A stretch of 64,000 bases of DNA from Tribonema minus (lineage: Eukaryota > Sar > Xanthophyceae > Tribonematales > Tribonemataceae), in the NCBI GenBank assembly GCA_017506865.1, contig JAFCMP010000514.1:682001-746000 (forward strand), in the 5' to 3' direction. The notes under the pieces are model-generated. The model had not been told where the DNA came from, made no database searches, and saw only the letters and a program-made list of their open reading frames with translations. A program made the position numbers and the translations under genes. Numbering within the stretch: position 1 is the first letter of the stretch; the number at the start of each line of letters is the position of its first letter. This document shows, in pieces, positions 21,139 through 30,440 of the stretch.

Positions 21139-23805
21139 ATGCCTGCGGACATTGATGACAAATCTTTAGCATCTGATGACAGTGATGCAGGCGCAAATAT
21201 CTCTCTCAAAGCCTGCAGTGTGGCGTGCGTGATTACCACCAAGAACAATTTCCAATGCTTGGTGTGCTCCGACAGGAACGAGGTCGACATGGAAGCTGAA
21301 GAGCACGAAAGCTTGTGGCACAAAGTTTTGTGATAGTTCACAACTGGGCACGCGTCTGCAAAGTTGTCTGCTGCAAGAAGAAAGAGCGCGCGCACAGTGT
21401 ATGGGAGGGGGAGCGGGAGAGCTCTTCTCGCTGCCGCCGTCAAGACTCGCGCCGAGCGAGTCAGGTGCACCAGAATAAACAACTTTGATTGAAGCTAAGT
21501 TGGGCGCACAGCCATTGCCATCCGGAGAGCGCAGTGTCAGCAGCGAAGCCGCGCTGCGTTGGTGGTCCAGAGAATACCTCTATTTATGGCAGCTATGTAG
21601 GTTGGAGGAACTAAAATTGTCGAGGCAGTCGCGCAGAGCAACCAAGGAAGAAGTACAGCGTAGAACCCTGCTGGCGATGGCATTGCAGCCTTACCTAGAA
21701 CTGAGAGAAGAAGACAAGGAGCAGACGCGCTCTTAGTATCATTGACGATCGCTCTCGTAGATCGATTCCAGAGATGTTTCCAAGTAAGGCAACATGCGAA
21801 CAACAGCCTCTCGTGTACAAACGGCGGCACAGTCAACGTGCTGCTGCTAGCCGTCTGGCTGGCATACGAAGATCCGTATCCAAAGTTGGAAAACGACAGA
21901 CGGAGCAATAGCCAATGGTCGCGTGCACCTACAGCTGCCTTCGTTCCACGCCAGCAGCGGCCTACAGCAGAGTTGGCGTTGGCCTTGGGGCATGACATCA
22001 GCTCCAAAACGCTGTTAGATTTTTCAAATCGGTTAGTTGGTTCAAAAACGCACTTCACTGTTTCGAGCACAGTCAACCCTCCTTGCTGACTTCGCAGGCA
22101 AGCCCTGGGCGATCACAAGGCAACAAGTCCTTGACAAGTACTTTGATTTAGATTTAAATTTAGAGAGTAATTACTTCCGCTTGAGGGAAGGAAACCGACA
22201 AGTACCAAGCCTGGCACAGTGCAGGGCCCCTCACCATTTTCTGTACAATCACACCGCTTTGCTGACCATACAGACAAACCCTGAGCTGTCATGAGGCCAC
22301 AAGTACAAAGCCTGGCACAGTGCAGAGCCCCTCACCACCTTTGCGCAATCAAATTCCTTCGCTGATCTCGCAGGTAAACCCTGGGGTGTCATGAAGCCGC
22401 GAGTACCCACCCTGGCAGGGAGCTGCGTCCTGCTCGGGCAGGCGCTAATTCGCGATGACAATCTACTGTTGGATGAGGTTCTCTTCCTCTCAACCATTCT
22501 GTCCTACAACGACATAGGCTGGGGGACGCACTACTTCTGCAACCAACATCCAGCTGCTTTGACGGTGTTCCAGAGGCACTTGTCACCTGCTGTCTGGCGG
22601 CTTTGCACAGAGTCACAAGCGCGCGCTGCTGCCGGTACGTACTGCTCATGTGTATTAGATGTGAGAAAATGCCATAAGCACGGAGAAATGAAGCAGGTGT
22701 GGTTTGGCAGCTGCGTGCGCCGGTGGATGTTGGTTCAGCAATTAGCTAGGTCTGCAATGTACATTGCATGGTTCAACCCTCAAGTTGCCCTTGTGTCGCA
22801 AGCAGAATCGTCACGGCGGCCAAGCGAGCGAGTCAGCTAGCACAGCATGCAATGCTACTAGTACCGGTGCATGCACTCTTTCTGATGCAGCGAGATCACA
22901 GCTAGTGCGCAGCCGCCCGCCATCTGAGTTACGTCAGGATTGCCTAAACAGGAACCATAGCGCTGCAAGAAACGTGCGTCATCGCATGTTACTATTTCTT
23001 ATGTGGCAGTTTCAAGGTTTTGGAATCCTCTGATGAGAATGATGTGGTTGCAATGGCGGCGGTCTGCTTACTGTGTGGCCAGCCGAGGCTGTGACCATGT
23101 AGAGCTGCACTGACTAAACCTGCCTGGGTGTCTTGGCTGGTATACAGGCAAGGATGCCATGACAGCATCGCACACATTGCAATGAGCCTGCTTTCAGCAT
23201 GTAGACACCCCTCTTACTCTGTGTGTTCAAGTTGCATTGTCACCTACTCCATTTATTATGGTCTGAAGCATGAGCACGCTGTGTCTCACATGGCTCCTTA
23301 CCTGATCACTTTGGCATGGTGCTGGTTTTGCATCAAAACACCATCAATTGCTGTCGTTCGGCTAGATTAAAGCGAGGCTGCAGCAGTTGAGAAATGTGTG
23401 CTGACACAGCACAGCAGTCTTGCATTTTGTTGCTTGCATGGTCTGTGTCAATTCCCGGGAAATCTGAAGGCCACTTCAAATTGTGGCAGTTGTGGCAGTT
23501 GCCAGCATAGGCGTGTTGTTCATGAACTACAGTAGTTGAACATTCATAACTATGATGTTCACATGCAGCAGCTGAAGCAGCCAGCACCGACGGTAGCACT
23601 GACTGGACCTGTGAGACAGAAGCGGGCCCATTTTGAGAGACTCCTGTACAGCCATCTCTTATTGCCTGCTAGCCTGCAACCGTTGTTGATGGCATTGCTG
23701 CTATTCCAGGCTAACTCACCTGAAGCTTCTGAACGTACAACTGCGAAAGACTGGATTTGCTCATCATGTCAGGCAGGTGTTTGTATATGCAGGTATATGT
23801 AGCAC
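21139..23805 (+). CDS. Possible multi-exon gene of unknown function
   Basis: Not recognised. The best exon is 22373-22632, bounded by tcgcag and a G|gtacgt donor. It encodes KPWGVMKPRVPTLAGSCVLL.. and a hydrophobic or aromatic stretch (ILSYNDIGWGTHYFCNQHPA). Possible companions are 21139-21330 (acidic MPADIDDKS.. with an FQCLVC pair) and 23620-23709 (KRAHFERLLYSHLLLP). The edge of the 22373 exon is repeated upstream at 22094 and 22273. Exon linkage is uncertain and the gene may be decayed. Confidence 0.3.
22197..22376 (+). repeat. 102-bp tandem duplication ending in an exon acceptor
   Basis: Copies at about 22197-22275 and 22300-22376 share AAGCCTGGCACAGTGCAG and end in an acceptor-like CAG. 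The exon start that follows (gcaagccctggg / acaaaccctgag / gtaaaccctggg) is present three times. Confidence 0.75.
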
Positions 23806-23996
23806 GTGCTTGTGCACTCACAAGTGTTACATAGATGCATACTCACAAGTAGTGCTCATGCATTTGCCTGCATGCAGATGCGGTCCCAAGCTCCTGGGCA
23901 ACAAGCATCCCGCACCCGCTCCGTGCGGTATGTAGTTGGGTGATCCAGGCGTTTGCTGACCCCTGCACCCCGGATCAATCAAAGAAGCTTCTAGGG

Positions 23997-24221
23997 TAGG
24001 GTTGCAAAAAAACGTACTCGGCCACACAAATACGGCGTATTTGGGGCGTTTTTGGCAACCAGGAATACGTCGTGAGCAAACTTCAACATGATAGTATGCT
24101 GCGTGAAGGGCGTATTTGGGGGTCATGCGGTGAGTCTGCTCAATTCCGAGCATACGGTCTGCCACACAAGGAGCACTTGAACTCCGAAATAAAATTCAAA
24201 ATACGCTTTTTTGCAACCCTA
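23997..24221. mobile_element. Small hAT-type MITE
   Basis: 225 bp with near-perfect inverted ends [20 protein letters not shown], typical of hAT ends (TAGGGTTG). It has no coding capacity. A clean 8-bp target duplication is not visible (TTCTAGGG against AAGAAGGG), so it is probably old. Confidence 0.7.
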
Positions 24222-24532
24222 AAGAAGGGTGTGTGACTTCACACCCAGTCACCTGTCACCACCTTGTTGATAGTGCTGTAATCTGCTGTGAGTGCTCCAC
24301 CTTCAATTGACGCGTTTGTGTGTGGCCATTGCTCTTTCTATGTTTGCTTGCCTGCATCATTCCTCTCTTGCGTAAATGCTGCTAGACTCGTGCTTGTTGG
24401 ACGTACACAGTGCATGAACCAACAATCCTTGAGAATAGTCCTGTAGAAAAAATCATGAACATGCATGGGACAGAGCACTGTGGGCCTCCATCCATGGCAT
24501 TGCAAGAGAGTGCAGTATGTGAGTATACCTCG

Positions 24533-24828
24533 AAGTACATGATTAGGAGGAGGACGTAGGGGAGGACCCCGAGATGCCATTTGGCGGCGGCGGCATTTGA
24601 GTGGTTGTCGTTGCGACACTTTCAGACTGTCATACGACATGTAGATTCCTTACAGCTAGATGCCAATCATCTGGGCTTTTTCGCGCCCTGAGCGAGAATT
24701 AATAAGAAGTACATGATTGTCGTTGCGACACTTTCAGACTGTCATACGACATGTAGATTCCTTACAGCTAGATGCCAATCATCTGGGCTTTTCCGCGCTC
24801 TGAGCGAGAATTAATAAAAAGTACATGA
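24533..24828 (+). mobile_element. Two 5'-truncated LINE copies in tandem
   Basis: Copy 1 (24546-24706) starts within the last codons of the LINE ORF2; copy 2 (24717-24818) starts in its 3' UTR. Both are almost identical to 29540-29702. Each is bounded by AAGTACATGA (24533-24542, 24707-24716, 24819-24828), the same word that flanks the complete element. Confidence 0.9.
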
Positions 24829-25745
24829 ACCTGTTTCATGCCAACAAGACATTCAGAGTGGACAGCAGCGATGCCAGCGCGGGCAAGCACTGCCGCAAAT
24901 GCAGGCCTATCACTTCACCCGCTGCAGTGGCGGCAACATTGTCAACGACAGCATCAGCAGCACCGCTAGCACCTGATGCATCGACGGCAACAGCTACCAC
25001 GTCGCTGCCACAGCAGCAACCGGCGTGCACACCCATCGGCAACCCCTACGCAAAGGGACCAGCGCACGCGCAGCAGGCACCTGCTGCTCAGGCTGGTGGC
25101 AGCAGCTCCTCCGGCAGCTCAAAGAGGCCGGAACGCGGGGGCAGCAGTGCTACACGAGGGGGTCGGGGTCGCAGTGGAGGGCGCGGACGTGGCAATGGAG
25201 GACGCGTTCGCAGCGGCAGCAATGATGCAGACATCAGCAGTAGCAGAGCGACTAGCGGCAGCAGAACCGGAGGCGGCAGCAGCAGCGGTGCCGGCGGCGG
25301 CAGTGCAGCCGGTACTAAGGACAGCGGCGCTGGCAACGGCCGCATCAGTGATGCCAGCAGCCGCAGCGGCGGTGCTAGCAACAGCGGCAGTGGCGCGCGA
25401 ACTCAAAACGGCCGCGGTGGCCGTGGCAGCGGTCGCAGCAGCGACAGCGGCGGACGAGGCTGTGGTCGTGGCGGCCGCGGCGGCGGCGGAGGGGGCCCAG
25501 AGCGGCAGGTGCGGCGACAGCAGCGGCAGCGCCAGGCCCTGCAGGCGCAGCAGGTGGGGCAGGTGGGCTTTTCACGTGGACCATCTCAACCCCCGCAGTC
25601 GCAGCAGTGCTTGACAGCATCAGCCTCGATGAGCTGTGCAAGCTGCAGTTCGCGACAACTAGAAGCCTTGCTAGACCACGCAATCGTCGCTATGTGGGAG
25701 CTGCACTGGAGAACGCAGCAACACATCTGTTGGCACACACAATGA
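24825..25745 (+). CDS. LINE ORF1: Gly/Arg/Ser-rich RNA-binding-like protein
   Basis: 306 aa. A short N-terminus with a CRKC pair is followed by a long RGG-box-like region (GGRGRSGGRGRGNGGR, GRGGRGSGR). RGG regions bind RNA, so this may coat the transcript. The only usable ATG (24825) lies inside the AAGTACATGA target duplication. The frame overlaps ORF2 in the -1 frame and ends at 25745. Confidence 0.6.
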   Translation: MNLFHANKTFRVDSSDASAGKHCRKCRPITSPAAVAATLSTTASAAPLAPDASTATATTSLPQQQPACTPIGNPYAKGPAHAQQAPAAQAGGSSSSGSSKRPERGGSSATRGGRGRSGGRGRGNGGRVRSGSNDADISSSRATSGSRTGGGSSSGAGGGSAAGTKDSGAGNGRISDASSRSGGASNSGSGARTQNGRGGRGSGRSSDSGGRGCGRGGRGGGGGGPERQVRRQQRQRQALQAQQVGQVGFSRGPSQPPQSQQCLTASASMSCASCSSRQLEALLDHAIVAMWELHWRTQQHICWHTQ

Positions 25746-28700
25746 CGATGTTCGTCAATGCGGCGCGGGAGCCAGATTCCGCAGGGCGGGTGCAGCGACT
25801 GCAAAGATCCACGATTCTACACCACCTCATGCCATCACTCATCACCTCCACCGATGGCGCACCTGGCATCACTCGCTCCGACAGAATCAGAATGTTGGCA
25901 CGCGGTGAGCTTGACCGGTTGGTGCCAGCGCTCCTCGCACACGCGCGTGCGCACCGGCGCTGGCGCGCGCGCCAGCAAACGGAGGCAGCGATCAACGCCT
26001 ACGTCCTACAGTGCATGGGCACACGGGGGGGGCTACAGCAGGCAGCGCGTTTCCTTCAGCCCAAAACGGTGGCGATACCTGATGATGACTGCTTTGCCGC
26101 CATGCAGTCCAAACACCCCCCCGCTGCGCCAGGGGAACAACTCCATGAGCTATCCGGCATGGTTGATCAGCTTGTGGCGAAAGCAGCCGACATGCCAGCA
26201 GAACTCAGCCTGTTACAGGGGGAGGGAATTGAGCCAGAGACGGTTGCCAAGCTCATCCAGCGAGCAAGCCCTTACAGTGGAGCAGGCCCATCGGGGCTGC
26301 GCTACAGCCACCTGCAGGATGCGCTACGCACAAGCTGGGGACGGCATGAGTTTGCTGCTGTCCTCACACGGTGGCTTCAGACCGTTATGCGGGAGGCTGC
26401 GCGGCTGCCGGATGCCTTCTGGCAGTTGCATGGCGCGGGGCGCCTGACGCCACTTGCAGAACAACAGGAAGATGGTACAGCTAAGCAGCGGCCCATCGTT
26501 TGCGGCGAGGTGCTGCAGCGACTATGCACGTCGGTGTACGTGGCAGACCGCAAAGACTTCCTGGCGGAGCTCCTTGAGCCAGACGGGCAGTATGGGGTAG
26601 CCGTCTCAGCAGGAGCGGAGAAAGCGGCCATGGCCGGCAAACTCGCGTATGAGCTCGGTCACTGGCAGTTCATGCTGGACCTCAAGAATGCCTTCAACAT
26701 GGTGTTCGTCCTGGCGGCAGCGGAATGGGTAGCAGCACAGCTGCCGGACTTCCTCGACTACTTCATCGGCACATACGTTCGCACTCGGCCACGCCTGCTG
26801 TTCCAGCACGTTGACGGCTCCACGCGCATCATCATGTCTCAGCGCGGGTTTAAGCAGGGGGACCCCGCGGCACCGATGCTCTTCTGCGGCGCGATTGCTC
26901 AGTGCTTGAAACGGTTCAATGAGGCGGCGGCTGCGCAGCGCGCGCGGAGGCGGATGGGCGCCTACATGGACGATGCCAACGTCCGAACAGGCGCTTGCAC
27001 GCTGACTCAGGATGACATACAGGCGGTGGCGCAGCTCAAACAACACTTTGCGGAGGTGGGGCTAGAGCTAAACCTCACCAAGTCACGCGCGCTGCCTGGC
27101 AGGGGGCATGTGGTGACAGACCACGAGCGGCAACTGCTGCAGCAGCTGGGCGTTCAGCTAGTGGGGGATACGGATGAAAATCAGAACCGTGGAGCTGTGT
27201 TGCTGGGGGTGCCGGTGGGCCACAGCAGCTTTGTGGACGCATGGCTGCGCAGGGAAGCGGGTGCAGGCGGGGCAGGGGCTCGATTTGCAGAGCGATGCGC
27301 GCGCCTGACATCTCCGAGGGCTATGTTCAGGTTACTGCGCTACTGCGTGGTGCCTCGCATGACGTACTGCCTGCGCACCATTCCCACTACGCAGACAGCG
27401 CCAGCCGCCAAGGAGTGGGATCGGGTCACGCAGTGGGTGCTTGAGCACTCAATGGGCCTGCAGCCACCAGGCCAGACCTGGCGCCAGTTTGAGCAAAGTG
27501 GGGCCCACTTCCATCTGGCAGCGCACGGCCCAGCCTTACAGCAAGCGCGACTCCCAACACGGCATGGCGGCCTTGGCATTACCAGCGCCTGCGACATCGC
27601 TGATGCTGCGTATGTGGCGGGCACGTTGCAAGCGCTGCAACCAGCACTCTCTGGATGGGCGGGGGTGCTGCAGCAGGCGGCTCCTCAAGCGGCTGCAGAC
27701 AACGCTGCTGAGGATGCGGCAACACAAGCGGCACCGGCAGCAGCGGCAGCAGCACCAGCACCAGCAGCATCAGCAGCGGCAACTGTTGAAGCGGCAGCGG
27801 CGGTTGCCAGTGGAGGCGCGACCGCTCCGGCAGCGGCAACTGCATCAGCGGCTGGCCGCGCTTATGGCGCAGCCATTCCGGCAACACACGACGCAGCTGC
27901 CGCTGGATCAGGGGCCGCGGCGGCAGCACAGGCGGCACCAGCGGCAGCAGCAGCAGCGGCGGCGCACGGCGCAACTACTCCGGCGGCAGCAGCAGCGGCG
28001 GCAGCAGCAGCTGCTCCAGCATCAGAGGCTGCTGCAGCAGCGGCAGCACATGTTGCACCTCAAGTGGCCTCGGCGGCATCACTAACTGCAGCATCAACAG
28101 CAGCGGCTGCGGGCATAGGCAATACAGCTGCTACAGGCCCTACTAGCCTAAGGGCTGCTGCAGCACCTGCAACAGAAGCAGCGTCGGCAGGCGGCGCCGC
28201 AACCGTGCCGGCTGCGACAGCGGCAATGGCGGTGGCAGCGGCCAATGCGGCAGGTGCTGCACCAACACCTGCGGCAGCAGCAACACCACTGGCAGCAGCA
28301 GCAACGGCAGGCGGCACAGCAGCACCAGCGCACGCAGCAGCGGCAGCCGTCAATGCAGGCGCTGCGCGTTCCACACCAGCAATGCTACAAGGCGCAGCAG
28401 CAGCAGAGGTGGCGCGCCTGCCCCTCATGCGGACGATCGCCACAGCTGCCACATCTCTACGTGCAGCAACAGGTGACAAGCTGGAACATATACTGCCACC
28501 AGCGCTAACGCCACTGCAGCAGCAACCACCTACGCAGCAGCCGCCGCTGCGGCCGACAGCAGGTGGTGGCACTGGTGCGGATGCTGCTTGCGTACTTGAC
28601 GCCAGTGCTCTGCAGTTGCAGTGTAGCCTGAAGCGCCCCAATCAGAGTGCGCTTGCAGATGCCGTCGCTACCGAGCTTGCAGATAAGGTGGAGGCGGACC

Positions 28701-29702
28701 TGCAACAGCTGCCGCAGGGCACGCAACGCACGCAAGCACTTGCTCGATTCCGGTCGCAGCGCCACATGCACTCGATCGGCATGGCATTCCTCAACGAGCC
28801 CATGTACTCCACAACGGCTTCGTTCGATGGCCTATCCTGGCAGCTGGCCGTCAAACGCGCCATCGGAGTAGAGGAGCAGACGGCAGGCTGCAAGCTGTGC
28901 GGGAAGTCGCCGGGCGGCACCCTGCATGCACGGCTGTGTCAAGCGCCACGCGTCAAGGCGCACGACACCATTGTCCACAATAGCGTCAAGAGGGCCACGC
29001 AGCGCCTCCTGCGGCAATACCTCAAAACGGGACTGGTGGACGAGGACTACACGCCGTTTCTGGGGTCCGCCGGGCCGCCGGGGAGTCGCAGGATGGACAT
29101 CGTGCTGCCTGCCGACGCCTTCCCGGTGACCGGCTACGACGACCCGACACGCCACCTACCGCTCATGGTGGACGTTACCTGCTTCGAGGCACAGGTGGCG
29201 TCGCGGGCGGCGAAGACTGCAGCAGACCCCGAGCGATGTTGCCGCGACCAAGAGGCCGCCAAGACTACCCACTATTCTGGTCATTATGATCAGAATTGCT
29301 ACAAACTTGCCACATTGGCAATAGGGTCATTTGGCAACATCGGGGAGCAGGGGCGGAAGCTGCTGGAGGCTGTGGCGACGGAGTATGCCAGCAGGATGTC
29401 AGTGCCCGGAGGAGCGCGCCCTAAAGCTCTCAAGGGCATCGCCCTGGCGCGCTTACGCTCGGCACTGTCGGCAGCGCTCCACATGGCGTACTCTGGCCGT
29501 GTCATGACACACATGGCAGAATCCAGGGGGGGGGGGCACATGGAGGAGGACGTAGGGGAGGACCCCGAGATGCCATTTGGCGGCGGCGGCGTTTGAGTGG
29601 TTGTCGTTGCGACACTTTCAGACTGTCATACGACATGTAGATTCCTTACAGCTAGATGCCAATCATCTGGGCTTTTTCGCGCCCTGAGCGAGAATTAATA
29701 AA
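24829..29702 (+). mobile_element. Full-length non-LTR retrotransposon, early-branching REL-endonuclease type
   Basis: A 4.87-kb element with ORF1 (RGG-rich) and ORF2 (reverse transcriptase, zinc knuckle, restriction-like endonuclease) and a 106-bp 3' UTR ending GAGAATTAATAAA. The flanks AAGTACATGA (24819-24828 and 29703-29712) are its target duplication. RT plus a C-terminal CCHC and an RxD..VDV nuclease places it with the R2/CRE/NeSL/Utopia-type LINEs; the exact clade is not settled. There is no APE endonuclease. It appears intact. Other copies in the window are 24546-24706, 24717-24818, 45856-46155 and 57561-57636. Confidence 0.9.
25607..29596 (+). CDS. LINE ORF2: reverse transcriptase with restriction-like endonuclease
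   Basis: 1,329 codons from the GTG at 25607; the frame is open further upstream (GLFTWTISTPAVAAVL), so the true N-terminus is earlier or joined to ORF1. The RT fingers motif GPSGLRYSHL is near residue 227, motif A LDLKNAFNM has Asp 358, motif B GFKQGDP is 414-420 and motif C YMDD is 453-456. Residues about 685-935 are an alanine-rich insert. A zinc knuckle CX2CX8HX3C (Cys 1095, Cys 1098, His 1107, Cys 1111) precedes the nuclease core, with R-x-D (1162-1164) and VDV (Asp 1189) followed by a Lys-rich helix. These residues match restriction-like nucleases that nick the target and prime reverse transcription. All catalytic residues are present. Confidence 0.9.
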   Translation: MLDSISLDELCKLQFATTRSLARPRNRRYVGAALENAATHLLAHTMTMFVNAAREPDSAGRVQRLQRSTILHHLMPSLITSTDGAPGITRSDRIRMLARGELDRLVPALLAHARAHRRWRARQQTEAAINAYVLQCMGTRGGLQQAARFLQPKTVAIPDDDCFAAMQSKHPPAAPGEQLHELSGMVDQLVAKAADMPAELSLLQGEGIEPETVAKLIQRASPYSGAGPSGLRYSHLQDALRTSWGRHEFAAVLTRWLQTVMREAARLPDAFWQLHGAGRLTPLAEQQEDGTAKQRPIVCGEVLQRLCTSVYVADRKDFLAELLEPDGQYGVAVSAGAEKAAMAGKLAYELGHWQFMLDLKNAFNMVFVLAAAEWVAAQLPDFLDYFIGTYVRTRPRLLFQHVDGSTRIIMSQRGFKQGDPAAPMLFCGAIAQCLKRFNEAAAAQRARRRMGAYMDDANVRTGACTLTQDDIQAVAQLKQHFAEVGLELNLTKSRALPGRGHVVTDHERQLLQQLGVQLVGDTDENQNRGAVLLGVPVGHSSFVDAWLRREAGAGGAGARFAERCARLTSPRAMFRLLRYCVVPRMTYCLRTIPTTQTAPAAKEWDRVTQWVLEHSMGLQPPGQTWRQFEQSGAHFHLAAHGPALQQARLPTRHGGLGITSACDIADAAYVAGTLQALQPALSGWAGVLQQAAPQAAADNAAEDAATQAAPAAAAAAPAPAASAAATVEAAAAVASGGATAPAAATASAAGRAYGAAIPATHDAAAAGSGAAAAAQAAPAAAAAAAAHGATTPAAAAAAAAAAAPASEAAAAAAAHVAPQVASAASLTAASTAAAAGIGNTAATGPTSLRAAAAPATEAASAGGAATVPAATAAMAVAAANAAGAAPTPAAAATPLAAAATAGGTAAPAHAAAAAVNAGAARSTPAMLQGAAAAEVARLPLMRTIATAATSLRAATGDKLEHILPPALTPLQQQPPTQQPPLRPTAGGGTGADAACVLDASALQLQCSLKRPNQSALADAVATELADKVEADLQQLPQGTQRTQALARFRSQRHMHSIGMAFLNEPMYSTTASFDGLSWQLAVKRAIGVEEQTAGCKLCGKSPGGTLHARLCQAPRVKAHDTIVHNSVKRATQRLLRQYLKTGLVDEDYTPFLGSAGPPGSRRMDIVLPADAFPVTGYDDPTRHLPLMVDVTCFEAQVASRAAKTAADPERCCRDQEAAKTTHYSGHYDQNCYKLATLAIGSFGNIGEQGRKLLEAVATEYASRMSVPGGARPKALKGIALARLRSALSAALHMAYSGRVMTHMAESRGGGHMEEDVGEDPEMPFGGGGV

Positions 29703-29927
29703 AAGTACATGATTACTACAGTACACAGCGCACACGGATGGGCGCGCGATGACAGCTTGTCGGGCGCCGACGGACTCAGGAAGCTGAGCCATTTTCGAGA
29801 TTTGTTACAATCACCACCTCGATTTTGATTTGAATTCGATGCCTACCTGCCATTTCAATTTATTGTCATTTTTAAAAAGTTTCCTCTGGGAGGGTCATGC
29901 TTTGTGATGTACCAGATGACGATACCG

Positions 29928-29959
<32 letters not shown>

Positions 29960-30109
29960 AATCTGTTGCAGCACAAACCAGCGCTGCGGCGACTGCAAAT
30001 TTGTTAACACACACTGTAGTGCCGTTGCACATTATACACGGCTCGGGGGGGGGGGGGGGGGGGGGGGGGGGCGAAGACTTCACCATCAACAGAGCCAGGT
30101 CAAAGGCAG

Positions 30110-30440
30110 GCCTCTTGGCGGGCGGCGTTGCGGAAACAGCGTTGCGGACACAGCGCGCCTACACTCTTTGGCGGGCCGCGCTGCGCTGGCGGTGTGTGCC
30201 TACACTCGCTTGGCGGGGGTCCCTGCAGCTTGCGCCGCGCGCCTACGCTCATTTCGGCGGGCGGCTGCGGCCGCGCCTGCGCTCACTCTGGCGAGTGATG
30301 CACCAGCTGGCGGCGCGCACCTATGCTCTTTTGGCAGGCGGAGGCGCGCTCACGCGCTGCCGACCTAGGAGTTTGGCGGCGGCGCGCGCATGCGTTGCTG
30401 CGCCGACACGGCGGCGCGCCTACGCGTCGGTGAGCAAGCA
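30110..30440 (+). repeat. GC-rich degenerate minisatellite
   Basis: About seven diverged units of roughly 45-55 bp built on GCGCCTACRCTC followed by TTTGGCGGGCGGC. Spurious long frames across it are products of the periodicity. Confidence 0.65.
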
